Shown here: one piece after another, positions 34,012 through 40,478 of the stretch
Position numbering within the stretch: position 1 is the stretch's first letter
Layout of the letters: each line of letters starts with the position of its first letter
Source: Pedobacter kyonggii
GTDB lineage: Bacteria; Bacteroidota; Bacteroidia; Sphingobacteriales; Sphingobacteriaceae
NCBI RefSeq assembly: GCF_004310665.1
Contig: NZ_SIXF01000040.1
Location: 1-40,478, forward strand
DNA length: 40,478 nucleotides
Direction of reading: 5' to 3'
Notes under the pieces: generated by a model
Told to the model about the DNA's origin: nothing
The model's input: the letters and a program-made list of their open reading frames with translations, nothing else
The model's database searches: none
Program-made: the position numbers and the translations under genes

Positions 34012-34584
34012 TTATCGTGCTTTAACAATAGTGCTTCTGGTTTCTGTTCCTTCAAAGGTTATTCTTTTATCCCGTGTGCTTACCAGTTCGGAGAGTTCAT
34101 ATACATTTCTATAACCATAGCCATATAGATTAATATAAGTAGGAATATTTAAGGCCAATGAAATTGGGGCTATTTTTTTCTTTATTAAAACAGGCACAAC
34201 TATTTTACTGGCAAAATTTGCCTGGTCATCTATGAAATTATTATTGCAATAGATTAATATTTTGGTATCTGCATTTGGTATAATTCTTAACAGGTTTTGT
34301 TGTGTGAAATCGGAAAAATTTAAATGAATAGCACCCTTAACATGTTTGCGTTTAAATAGACTATCAGAACGTGTATCTAAAATAATGGTGCCTTTCTCTT
34401 CAGCTATTTTTAAGAATGTTGGTAAATCTACGAGCCTACCTTTACGATGGGCTTTAACCTCAGGTATGAGTTTTTCGTAAGCATCAAAATCTACATTGGC
34501 CTTTCTTTTAATAGTTGAAGAGGTTTGTGCATTACATAGGTATGCGATGCTACAGAATATGATGGTGATGATTTTTGTTTTCAT
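34012..34584 (-). CDS. Exported rhodanese-like sulfurtransferase
   Basis: A 190-residue protein with a signal peptide (MKTKIITIIFCSIAYLCN, then AQ), a rhodanese domain from about 50 to 150 and catalytic Cys113 in ILIYCNNNF, after ILDTRSDSLFKRKHVKGAIH, the typical first half. Rhodaneses move sulfane sulfur or serve as persulfide sensors. The CNNNFIDD loop is not the CEYGxR loop of arsenate or CDC25-type enzymes. It begins 17 bp after the prohibitin-family gene, so they probably share a transcript; the sulfur substrate is unknown. Confidence 0.86.
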   Translation of the reverse strand: MKTKIITIIFCSIAYLCNAQTSSTIKRKANVDFDAYEKLIPEVKAHRKGRLVDLPTFLKIAEEKGTIILDTRSDSLFKRKHVKGAIHLNFSDFTQQNLLRIIPNADTKILIYCNNNFIDDQANFASKIVVPVLIKKKIAPISLALNIPTYINLYGYGYRNVYELSELVSTRDKRITFEGTETRSTIVKAR

Positions 34585-34601
34585 TTTAGAACACTTGAAT
34601 A

Positions 34602-35507
34602 TTAATTTCCACCTAAAATAATTGGTGCACTTTTGCCATTACCCATAATAATAACTTTGGTATTGGCCGATTTTGCAATCTCTTTTTGAGCCAATATAGA
34701 TTCGTATTGGAGCTGGCGATCGCTTAAGCCTGTAGAAAGAATGCGTTGGTAATCGGCAATTCCTTGCGCTTCCACTCTTTTACGTTCAGCTTCCTGGCGT
34801 TCTTTTTGGAGCACAAAAGTCATTTTTTGTGCATCTTGTTCTGCGTTTATTTTTGATTCGATACTTGCTTTTACCGATGCAGGTAAAGTGATGTTACGCA
34901 CCAAAAGTTGTTCTAGTTCTAAACCTCTTTTGGCAAAGCTTTTTTCGATGGTACTAAATATTTTCGATTGAAATTCATCCCGCTTGCTTGAATACAATGC
35001 AACGGCATCGTAAGCAACTGCGTTATCGCGTATGGCGGTACGAGAAACCGGACGGACAATCTTTTCCAGATAGTCGGTTCCTATTTCCCGTAAAATATTT
35101 GGAGCGGCACTTCCTTTTACCCTGAATAGTACTGAAAGATCAATAATGACCTCCAGGCCATCTGCAGATAAAACACGTAAAGCATCATCCGTCTGTTTAT
35201 TGCCTTCATCATGCACGCCAGACATGGTGTAGTTTTGGGTTTTAACATCAAAAGGCGTAATTACCGCAATAGGGTTAATTACGTTTAAACCACTATATAA
35301 AACGTCCTTATCTACTTTTCCAAAAACGGTTTTAACGCCAACCTGACCAGCATCAATAACTTTAAACACGGAAAAGGATAGGCCAATAATGACAAGCACC
35401 ACCCCGATAATTTTGGTAATACTGCTGTAGCGGCCAATAACGTTATTTTGGTTTGATAACGCAAAACCAACAAAAATGATAATAATTCCGATGATACTTA
35501 AGAACAT
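34602..35507 (-). CDS. Prohibitin-family (SPFH/Band 7) membrane protein
   Basis: A 301-residue protein with two N-terminal membrane segments (about 2-18 and 32-52), then an SPFH domain: GQVGVKTVFGKV, LRVLSADGLEVIIDLSVLF, ERIVRPVSRTAIRD and a C-terminal coiled coil (AQKMTFVLQKERQEAERKRV). It ends with STKVIIMGNG. Prohibitins form ring assemblies that organise membranes and protease complexes. It starts a two-gene unit with the rhodanese; its partner is not visible. Start chosen at MFLSIIG, the only ATG giving the first membrane segment. Confidence 0.93.
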   Translation of the reverse strand: MFLSIIGIIIIFVGFALSNQNNVIGRYSSITKIIGVVLVIIGLSFSVFKVIDAGQVGVKTVFGKVDKDVLYSGLNVINPIAVITPFDVKTQNYTMSGVHDEGNKQTDDALRVLSADGLEVIIDLSVLFRVKGSAAPNILREIGTDYLEKIVRPVSRTAIRDNAVAYDAVALYSSKRDEFQSKIFSTIEKSFAKRGLELEQLLVRNITLPASVKASIESKINAEQDAQKMTFVLQKERQEAERKRVEAQGIADYQRILSTGLSDRQLQYESILAQKEIAKSANTKVIIMGNGKSAPIILGGN

Positions 35508-36083
35508 ATAATTTAGATTTTTATTAAAGATAAAGTATTTAATACAATCTTTTATGAATTTATGACATGCATGATTTTAAGTCTTTTTTAAGCGTATGTA
35601 AAAAGGCTAGGGAAATAATATTCTTATAAAATGTTGAAATCAGACACTAATAGTTCTACCTGCTCTGCTAACTAAAACCTATATGCGTGGAATTGAGTCC
35701 TTCGCTAGCTTGTAGCTTTAGCTCCGAAGGAGTTCCTTTGGAACGGGGCCGAACCCAATCTAAGGGTGGCTGAAATTGCTTCCCAAATCACAGGTTATAA
35801 TCATAAAAAGATGCTGTAATGGATTTAACGTTTAAGGTGAAAAAGATTACTTCACGCTATCGCCATTTCCCTGGCTTCGGTTCGCAATGATGATGACCGA
35901 GAAGACGAATCGCAACTGCTTAATTCTCAACTCCCAACTTAAAACTGCCAACTCAAAACTTTTTACGCTAACCCCTTGATTTTTAAAAAGAATTGTTCTA
36001 CTTTTGCAGTCCGTTTTATGGGCTATCTGCAAGGATACCGGGGGAGCGGTAAATTTTTTAATAAAAAAACATAAAAAAGCACA
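35508..36083. other. Intergenic region before rpsL with repeat pieces and promoter
   Basis: No gene is supported. It has a CCTTCG/CGAAGG hairpin area near 35699-35730, TTCC-tttg-GGAA near 35735, and remnants of dispersed repeats (GCAATGATGATGACCGAG near 35884). The last 110 bp include the rpsL promoter at 35976-36006 and a 77-bp leader that ends in an A-rich stretch before the rpsL ATG. Confidence 0.65.
35976..36006 (+). promoter_or_regulatory. Promoter of the str operon
   Basis: TTG at 35976-35978, then 20 bp, then TACTTTTG at 35999-36006. These match the Bacteroidota -33 TTG/-7 TAnnTTTG arrangement. The start site would be near 36010-36014, giving a leader of about 70 bases before rpsL. 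Confidence 0.75.
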
Positions 36084-36497
36084 ATGCCAACCATTCAACA
36101 ATTAGTTAGAAAAGGTAGAGTAGCACTGGAGTTCAAGAGTAAGTCTCCAGCGTTGGACAGCTGTCCACAGCGAAGAGGTGTATGTACACGTGTGTACACC
36201 ACTACCCCTAAAAAACCAAACTCAGCAATGCGTAAAGTAGCCCGTGTTCGTTTAACGAACGGTAAAGAGGTGAATGCTTACATTCCAGGGGAAGGTCACA
36301 ACTTACAGGAGCACTCAATCGTATTGATCCGTGGTGGTCGTGTTAAAGATTTACCAGGTGTACGTTACCACATCATCCGTGGTGCATTAGATACATCAGG
36401 TGTAGCTGGTCGTAACCAACGTCGTTCTAAATATGGTACTAAACGTCCTAAACCAGGACAGGTAGTTGCGGCACCAACAAAAGGTAAAAAGAAATAA
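36084..36497 (+). CDS. rpsL: 30S ribosomal protein S12
   Basis: A 137-residue S12, a decoding-centre protein and the usual streptomycin target. Conserved [11 protein letters not shown] (with the Lys43 equivalent) and [13 protein letters not shown] (Lys88 equivalent) are wild-type, so no classic resistance change is present. It starts the operon with an A-rich upstream region and no Shine-Dalgarno sequence, normal for this group. Codons show strong expression bias (GGT, CGT, AAC). Confidence 0.98.
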   Translation: MPTIQQLVRKGRVALEFKSKSPALDSCPQRRGVCTRVYTTTPKKPNSAMRKVARVRLTNGKEVNAYIPGEGHNLQEHSIVLIRGGRVKDLPGVRYHIIRGALDTSGVAGRNQRRSKYGTKRPKPGQVVAAPTKGKKK

Positions 36498-36500
36498 TCG

Positions 36501-36505
36501 GGAGG
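36501..36505 (+). promoter_or_regulatory. Strong Shine-Dalgarno before rpsG
   Basis: GGAGG (within GGGAGGAAATAAGAA) lies 9 bp before the rpsG ATG at 36515. The lineage seldom uses Shine-Dalgarno pairing, and none of the neighbouring genes has one, so this one stands out. Confidence 0.85.
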
Positions 36506-36514
36506 AAATAAGAA

Positions 36515-36982
36515 ATGAGAAAGTCAAAACCAAAAAAGAGAATTATTCTTCCTGACCCAAAATTTAATGATGTTCAGGTAACTCGTTTTGTAAACAATAT
36601 GATGTACGATGGAAAAAAATCTATCGCTTATTCAATTTTTTACGATGCTGTTGAAATTGCTGAGAAAAAAGCAGGTGAAAACGGTTTAGAGATCTTTAAA
36701 CGTGCTTTAACTAACATTATGCCAGCTGTAGAGGTTAAATCTCGTCGTGTTGGTGGTGCTAACTTCCAGGTTCCAACTGAGGTTAGACCAGAGCGTAAAA
36801 CAGCTTTAGGTATGAAATGGTTAATTTTATACGCTCGTAAACGTGGCGAAAAAACCATGAAAGAGAAATTAGCTGGTGAAATCGTAGCTGCTGCTAAAGG
36901 TGAAGGTGCTGCTGTTAAGAAGAAAGAAGATACGCACAAAATGGCTGAGGCTAACAAAGCGTTCTCTCACTTCAGATTCTAA
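36515..36982 (+). CDS. rpsG: 30S ribosomal protein S7
   Basis: A 155-residue S7, a primary binder of the 3' domain of 16S rRNA. Conserved segments are [35 protein letters not shown] and [13 protein letters not shown] at the C-terminus. It follows rpsL by 17 bp and has a strong GGAGG site (see 36501), unlike the other genes here. In E. coli S7 autoregulates this operon; whether it does here is unknown. Confidence 0.98.
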   Translation: MRKSKPKKRIILPDPKFNDVQVTRFVNNMMYDGKKSIAYSIFYDAVEIAEKKAGENGLEIFKRALTNIMPAVEVKSRRVGGANFQVPTEVRPERKTALGMKWLILYARKRGEKTMKEKLAGEIVAAAKGEGAAVKKKEDTHKMAEANKAFSHFRF

Positions 36983-37045
36983 TTTAGGATTAACAGATTA
37001 GTAAGATTACACAGATTTAATTAGAAGATTATACTGATTAGATAA

Positions 37046-37080
37046 ATTACACCGATTTGTTTTAACATAATCGGTGTAAT
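37046..37080. repeat. Hairpin inside the str operon (rpsG-fusA)
   Basis: ATTACACCGATT (37046-37057) pairs perfectly with AATCGGTGTAAT (37069-37080). The spacer also has variants of ATTACACAGATT nearby. There is no T-run after it, so it is more likely a processing or stability structure, or a repeat insertion, than a terminator. Confidence 0.8.
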
Positions 37081-37111
37081 CATTTAAGATCAGATAAATC
37101 AAAAACATAAC

Positions 37112-39226
37112 ATGGCAAGAGATTTAAAATTTACAAGAAATATTGGAATCGCGGCTCACATTGATGCGGGTAAAACTACAACAACTGAGCGTATTCTTTA
37201 TTATGCTGGTGTAAGTCATAAAATTGGTGAAGTGCACGAAGGTGCTGCAACAATGGACTGGATGGCACAAGAGCAAGAGCGTGGTATCACGATCACTTCT
37301 GCTGCAACTACGGTTGAGTGGAAATACAGAGGTCAGGCTTACCACATGAACATTATCGATACACCAGGACACGTGGATTTTACCGTAGAGGTAAACCGTT
37401 CGTTACGTGTATTAGATGGTTTAGTGTTCTTGTTTTCTGCAGTTGATGGTGTTGAGCCTCAATCAGAAACCAACTGGCGTTTGGCTAACAACTATAATGT
37501 TGCCCGTATCGGTTTCGTTAACAAAATGGACCGTTCTGGAGCTGACTTCCTAAAAGTTGTTAAACAAGTTAAAGATATGTTAGGTAGTAATGCAGTTCCA
37601 TTGCAATTACCTATCGGTGCTGAAGACGGATTTAAAGGTGTGGTTGATTTGATCAACAACCGTGGTATCGTTTGGAATGAGCATGATAAAGGTATGACCT
37701 TTACTGAAGTGCCAATCCCAGAAGATATGTTAGATGAGGTTGCTGAGTGGAGAGAGAAATTACTAGAATCAGTTGCTGATTATGATGAGTCTTTAATGGA
37801 GAAATTCTTTGAAGATCCAAACTCAATCACTGAGCGCGAAATTTTAGATGCTTTACGTGCAGCTGTTTTAGATGCTAAAATCGTTCCTATGGTTTGTGGT
37901 TCATCTTTCAAAAACAAAGGTGTTCAAACCATGTTGGATTACGTAATGGAATTATTGCCTTCACCTCTTGATTCAGAAGGTGTAACAGGTACTAACCCAG
38001 ATACAGGTGCTGAAGTTTTATTAAAACCAAGTATCAATGAACCATTTGCAGCTTTAGCATTTAAAATTGCAACTGACCCGTTCGTAGGCCGTTTATGTTT
38101 TATCCGTGTTTACTCGGGTAACTTAGAAGCTGGTTCTTACGTGTATAACACACGTTCAGAAAGTAAAGAACGTATTTCCCGTATCTTCCAAATGCACGCT
38201 AACAAGCAAAACCCTGTGCCTAATGTGGCTGCTGGTGATATTGCTGCGGTAGTAGGATTTAAAGATATCAAAACTGGTGATACACTTTGTGAAGAGAAAA
38301 ACCCAATCGTTCTTGAGTCTATGAACTTCCCTGAACCGGTTATCGGTTTAGCTATTGAGCCTAAAACTCAGGCTGACGTTGATAAATTAGGTATGGGCTT
38401 AGCTAAATTAGCTGAAGAAGATCCTACATTCAGAGTTCAAACTGATCAGGAAACTGGTCAAACGGTTATCTCTGGTATGGGTGAGTTACACTTAGATATT
38501 TTAATTGACCGTTTAAAACGCGAATTTAAAGTAGAGGTTAACCAAGGTGCACCACAGGTAGCTTATAAAGAAGCGATTTTTGGTAGTACTCAACACCGTG
38601 AAACTTATAAAAAACAATCTGGTGGTCGTGGTAAATTTGCCGATATCCAAGTTGTTATTTCACCAATTGATGCTGATTTCGAAAAAGGTGGTTTACAGTT
38701 CGTAAACGAAATTACAGGTGGTTCAATTCCACGTGAATTTATTCCTTCAGTAGAAAAAGGATTTGCTGCTGCAATGGCTAACGGTGTATTAGCTGGTTAT
38801 CCGCTTCCTGATATGAAAGTACGTTTGATTGATGGTTCATTCCACGCAGTCGATTCAGATGCTTTATCATTCGAGCTTGCTGCCCGTATGGCATATCGTG
38901 AAGCTTTACCTAAATGTAAACCTACTTTGATGGAGCCAATCATGAAAATCGAAATCTTAACCCCTGAAGAAAACATGGGTGATGTTATCGGTGATATGAA
39001 CCGTCGTCGTGGTCAATTATTAGGTATGGATACCCGTAATGGATCTCAAGTAATTAAAGCTACTGTGCCGCTTTCTGAAATGTTTGGTTATGTAACACAG
39101 TTACGTACAATCACTTCAGGCCGTGCAACTTCTACAATGGAATTTGACCACTATGAAGCTGCGCCTAAAAACGTACAGGATGAAGTCGTTGCTAAATCTA
39201 AAGGAAGAGTAAAATCTGAAGACTAA
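37112..39226 (+). CDS. fusA: Elongation factor G
   Basis: A 704-residue translocase GTPase. Visible are the P-loop [20 protein letters not shown]3 DTPGHVDF, G4 NKMD, and the typical domains II to V ([27 protein letters not shown]). It lies downstream of rpsG across a 129-bp spacer with a hairpin. It uses highly biased codons, as expected for a high-expression gene. Confidence 0.99.
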   Translation: MARDLKFTRNIGIAAHIDAGKTTTTERILYYAGVSHKIGEVHEGAATMDWMAQEQERGITITSAATTVEWKYRGQAYHMNIIDTPGHVDFTVEVNRSLRVLDGLVFLFSAVDGVEPQSETNWRLANNYNVARIGFVNKMDRSGADFLKVVKQVKDMLGSNAVPLQLPIGAEDGFKGVVDLINNRGIVWNEHDKGMTFTEVPIPEDMLDEVAEWREKLLESVADYDESLMEKFFEDPNSITEREILDALRAAVLDAKIVPMVCGSSFKNKGVQTMLDYVMELLPSPLDSEGVTGTNPDTGAEVLLKPSINEPFAALAFKIATDPFVGRLCFIRVYSGNLEAGSYVYNTRSESKERISRIFQMHANKQNPVPNVAAGDIAAVVGFKDIKTGDTLCEEKNPIVLESMNFPEPVIGLAIEPKTQADVDKLGMGLAKLAEEDPTFRVQTDQETGQTVISGMGELHLDILIDRLKREFKVEVNQGAPQVAYKEAIFGSTQHRETYKKQSGGRGKFADIQVVISPIDADFEKGGLQFVNEITGGSIPREFIPSVEKGFAAAMANGVLAGYPLPDMKVRLIDGSFHAVDSDALSFELAARMAYREALPKCKPTLMEPIMKIEILTPEENMGDVIGDMNRRRGQLLGMDTRNGSQVIKATVPLSEMFGYVTQLRTITSGRATSTMEFDHYEAAPKNVQDEVVAKSKGRVKSED

Positions 39227-39289
39227 TTAGTATTAAGATAAAAGTATCAAGTATCAAGATGGCTTATCGGTCTTGATACTTAATACTAA
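39227..39289. repeat. Large stem-loop between fusA and rpsJ
   Basis: TTAGTATTAAG (39227-39237) pairs with CTTAATACTAA (39279-39289), and inside it AGTATCAAGA (39250-39259) pairs with TCTTGATACT (39271-39280), with a 12-base bulge on the left arm. The arms share one base. No T-run follows, so it does not look like a classical terminator; it may set relative expression of fusA and rpsJ or be a dispersed repeat. Confidence 0.75.
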
Positions 39290-39363
39290 GTACTTGCTAC
39301 TAAAAAGATAAATCCGGTTTCTGTTGTTAATAGCTCTAACAGGAAACCACAATTAAAAATAAG

Positions 39364-39669
39364 ATGAGCCAAAGAATCAGAATTAAATTAAAATCTTACG
39401 ATTACAACTTAGTAGATAAATCTGCTGAGAAAATCGTAAAAACTGTTAAGCCTACGGGTGCAGTTGTAAGTGGACCAATTCCACTTCCTACAGAGAAAAA
39501 AATCTTTACTGTTTTACGTTCTCCACACGTAAACAAAAAGGCTAGAGAGCAGTTCCAATTATGCGCTTACAAACGTTTATTGGATATTTATAGCTCTAAC
39601 TCTAAAACAGTTGATGCTTTAATGAAACTTGAATTACCTAGCGGTGTTGAAGTTGAAATCAAAGTTTAA
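39364..39669 (+). CDS. rpsJ: 30S ribosomal protein S10
   Basis: A 101-residue S10 with the family pattern [54 protein letters not shown] (given in parts) and YKRLLDIY. S10 also acts in transcription antitermination with NusB. In this lineage it directly follows fusA, with tuf absent. A strong terminator follows immediately, so S10 is not linked here to the rest of the S10/spc genes. Confidence 0.98.
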   Translation: MSQRIRIKLKSYDYNLVDKSAEKIVKTVKPTGAVVSGPIPLPTEKKIFTVLRSPHVNKKAREQFQLCAYKRLLDIYSSNSKTVDALMKLELPSGVEVEIKV

Positions 39670-39687
39670 TTGATTTTAAAAGAACAG

Positions 39688-39720
39688 AAAAGGTCTCGAT
39701 GCAAATCGAGACCTTTTTTT
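39688..39720 (+). terminator. Strong terminator after rpsJ
   Basis: AAAAGGTCTCGAT (39688-39700) pairs fully with ATCGAGACCTTTT (39705-39717), closed by a GCAA tetraloop and followed by more Ts. It ends the str-type operon. Confidence 0.96.
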
Positions 39721-39770
39721 ATGCATATCCAAATTCTAAAACAAAAGCAGCGCTGGCTGGTTGTACTGAT

Positions 39771-40016
39771 ATGGCTAAGGAAGATAAAACGCACCAAGGA
39801 TTACCAGTTGAAGGACAGGATTTTGCGGATCCTAAAGAAAAACTGAAAGAAACTCCATCTTCACATGGCGAAGTGGCCAATCAAAAGGACGGTGATTTTT
39901 CTGAATTGGAAGAAAGTAGAATGGAAAATCCACCAAAACACCGTGATGAAAATGGATCATCTAAAGATGATTTAGATAGTAGTACGCAGATTGATCAGAG
40001 TAAAGGTGTAAAGTAG
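39771..40016 (+). CDS. Small hydrophilic hypothetical protein
   Basis: An 81-residue, highly charged protein from ATG 39771 (MAKEDKTHQGLPVEGQDFAD), rich in Asp, Glu, Lys, Ser and Asn, with no hydrophobic core, signal or motif; it appears disordered. I reject an in-frame start 24 codons upstream because it falls inside the rpsJ terminator. It is downstream of a strong terminator, so it needs its own promoter, which I do not see clearly. Confidence 0.6.
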   Translation: MAKEDKTHQGLPVEGQDFADPKEKLKETPSSHGEVANQKDGDFSELEESRMENPPKHRDENGSSKDDLDSSTQIDQSKGVK

Positions 40017-40170
40017 CTGCAATTGATTGTAGTGGCGGTAAAATAAGATGAAGGGATTAACCTGAGTTCGATTAATATTTTCAGTAGATATCTGCTTTTT
40101 ATCCCTTATAGGCTAGGCGTCGCGTCATGCTGAATTTATTTCAGCATCTTATTGGCAGGAAAGCCCCTGA

Positions 40171-40200
40171 TCCCGAACCTTCGCATTAGCGTCAAGTTAA
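40171..40200 (+). repeat. Candidate IS terminal repeat, copy 2
   Basis: TCCCGAACCTTCGCATTAGC followed by GTCAAGTTAA. It matches 278-307 (minus strand) at 28 of 30 bases. It overlaps the stop codon of the minus-strand frame at 40197-40478. Confidence 0.55.
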
Positions 40201-40478
40201 GCTGAAAATAGTTGGCTTAAATTAATTCTGTGGTTTCTTTTTTCATATTTACAGTACTTATCTATAATATCTCTGAACTGCTTTCTACCTGTAGCGATTA
40301 CCTCTTTCATGTTCAATACAAAGAACTTTACACATTTGATCAAGCTAACGGAGCCTTTGGCATATCTGACAACTGGCAAAAATATTTTTTGCATAAACAG
40401 GCATATAAACATCAACAGGAGGTATATATTCGTGCTAATCCGTTTTTCATTGGTACAGCCATTATGTAGCAACTGCTG
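40197..40478 (-). CDS. Probable transposase C-terminal part (runs off window)
   Basis: An open frame enters from the right edge and ends at TAA 40199-40197, inside the 30-bp repeat. Its 93 residues include a hydrophobic helix (STNIYLLLMFICLFMQKIF) and a charged tail (RKQFRDIIDKYCKYEKRNHR), similar to the tail region of IS4-type transposases, but the match is weak and rests mostly on the position next to the terminal repeat. It may be the same family as 1-197. A competing frame on the plus strand is less convincing. Confidence 0.45.
   Translation of the reverse strand, partial: QQLLHNGCTNEKRISTNIYLLLMFICLFMQKIFLPVVRYAKGSVSLIKCVKFFVLNMKEVIATGRKQFRDIIDKYCKYEKRNHRINLSQLFSA

Larger units (their letters stand above)
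40171..40478 (-). mobile_element. Partial insertion sequence, downstream end
   Basis: It combines the 30-bp presumed terminal repeat with the adjacent minus-strand open frame that runs to the window edge. The orientation equals that of the partial IS at 1-307. A hairpin of the dispersed ATGCTGAA/TTCAGCAT type lies just outside at about 40128-40146. Confidence 0.45.

Noticed and set aside
35847-36101. Minus-strand frame of 84 codons overlapping the rpsL start
   Set aside because: It overlaps the str-operon promoter and rpsL start and covers decayed repeats; no protein-like pattern.
36084-36497. Streptomycin-resistance change in S12
   Set aside because: The Lys43 and Lys88 equivalent motifs ([20 protein letters not shown]) are wild-type.
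40230-40469. Plus-strand frame at the right edge
   Set aside because: It is opposite the frame that ends inside the 30-bp repeat and is less protein-like; the minus-strand reading fits the IS end.
1-40478. Composite transposon bounded by the two IS pieces
   Set aside because: Forty kb of housekeeping genes, including the str operon, is not a plausible transposon cargo; the two copies are more likely independent insertions.
1-40478. CRISPR arrays, tRNA or rRNA genes, prophage or defence islands
   Set aside because: I saw no regularly spaced direct repeats, no cloverleaf or rRNA signature, and no phage or restriction-like genes; a dedicated search could still find weak ones.

Overview
This window looks like a chromosomal segment from a Bacteroidota bacterium of the Sphingobacteriaceae type (Pedobacter or a close relative). 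The evidence is the A/T-rich, A-rich translation starts without Shine-Dalgarno sequences, TAnnTTTG -7 promoter elements, many secreted proteins and lipoproteins, a SusC-like VVVVGYG segment, the gene order rpsL-rpsG-fusA-rpsJ, and short hairpin repeats in almost every larger intergenic gap. It is mostly core and housekeeping DNA. I see no tRNA, rRNA, CRISPR array, prophage or recognisable defence island.

Layout. Both edges carry what look like cut-off copies of the same IS4-type insertion sequence: the transposase N-terminus at 1-197 (-) and a probable transposase C-terminus at 40197-40478 (-), each next to a shared 30-bp end sequence (28/30 identical). From 454 to 5028 (-) is a compact operon: mutL, two tandem rhomboid proteases, and a membrane-anchored endonuclease/exonuclease/phosphatase-family protein, with a (TTTAGGG)4 heptamer tract just after mutL. 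From 5655 to 9634 (+) come an exported amidohydrolase, an exported serine hydrolase carrying an orphan GH3 C-terminal-like domain, and a small secreted protein. From 9703 to 14336 are a YVTN-like hypothetical (-), a 2-oxoglutarate/Fe(II) oxygenase (-), exported MsrA (+), a VOC protein (+) and a lipoprotein (-). Mqo follows at 14722-16239 (+).

From 16799 to 17949 (-) lie a bacilliredoxin-like YtxJ, a 40-residue lipoprotein and ribH. At 18114-24503 (+) is a 2129-residue bacterial alpha-2-macroglobulin that keeps its CAEQ thioester motif and has a carboxypeptidase-regulatory/SusC-type N-terminal module inserted in its middle. A LytS/LytTR-type two-component system (-) follows at 24610-27139; its two genes are separated by a repeat. 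From 27634 to 34001 (+) are an ArsC/Spx-family protein, a CarboxypepD_reg protein, an M1 peptidase, RidA, a methyltransferase, a VF530-type protein and small exported proteins, including a 52-residue Lys/His-rich peptide. A prohibitin-rhodanese pair (-) precedes the ribosomal str/S10-start operon (36084-39669, +), which ends at a strong terminator.

How the genes work together. Themes are envelope biology (rhomboids, A2M, exported hydrolases, M1 peptidase), thiol and sulfur redox (MsrA, YtxJ, ArsC-like, rhodanese), and core information processing (MutL, S12, S7, EF-G, S10). The features most worth a second look are the A2M-SusC chimera, the GGAGG Shine-Dalgarno in front of rpsG in a lineage that rarely uses one, two small exported proteins too short for routine gene finding, the heptamer tract behind mutL, and several families of dispersed hairpins, including a 14-16 bp perfect-stem family with two copies here.
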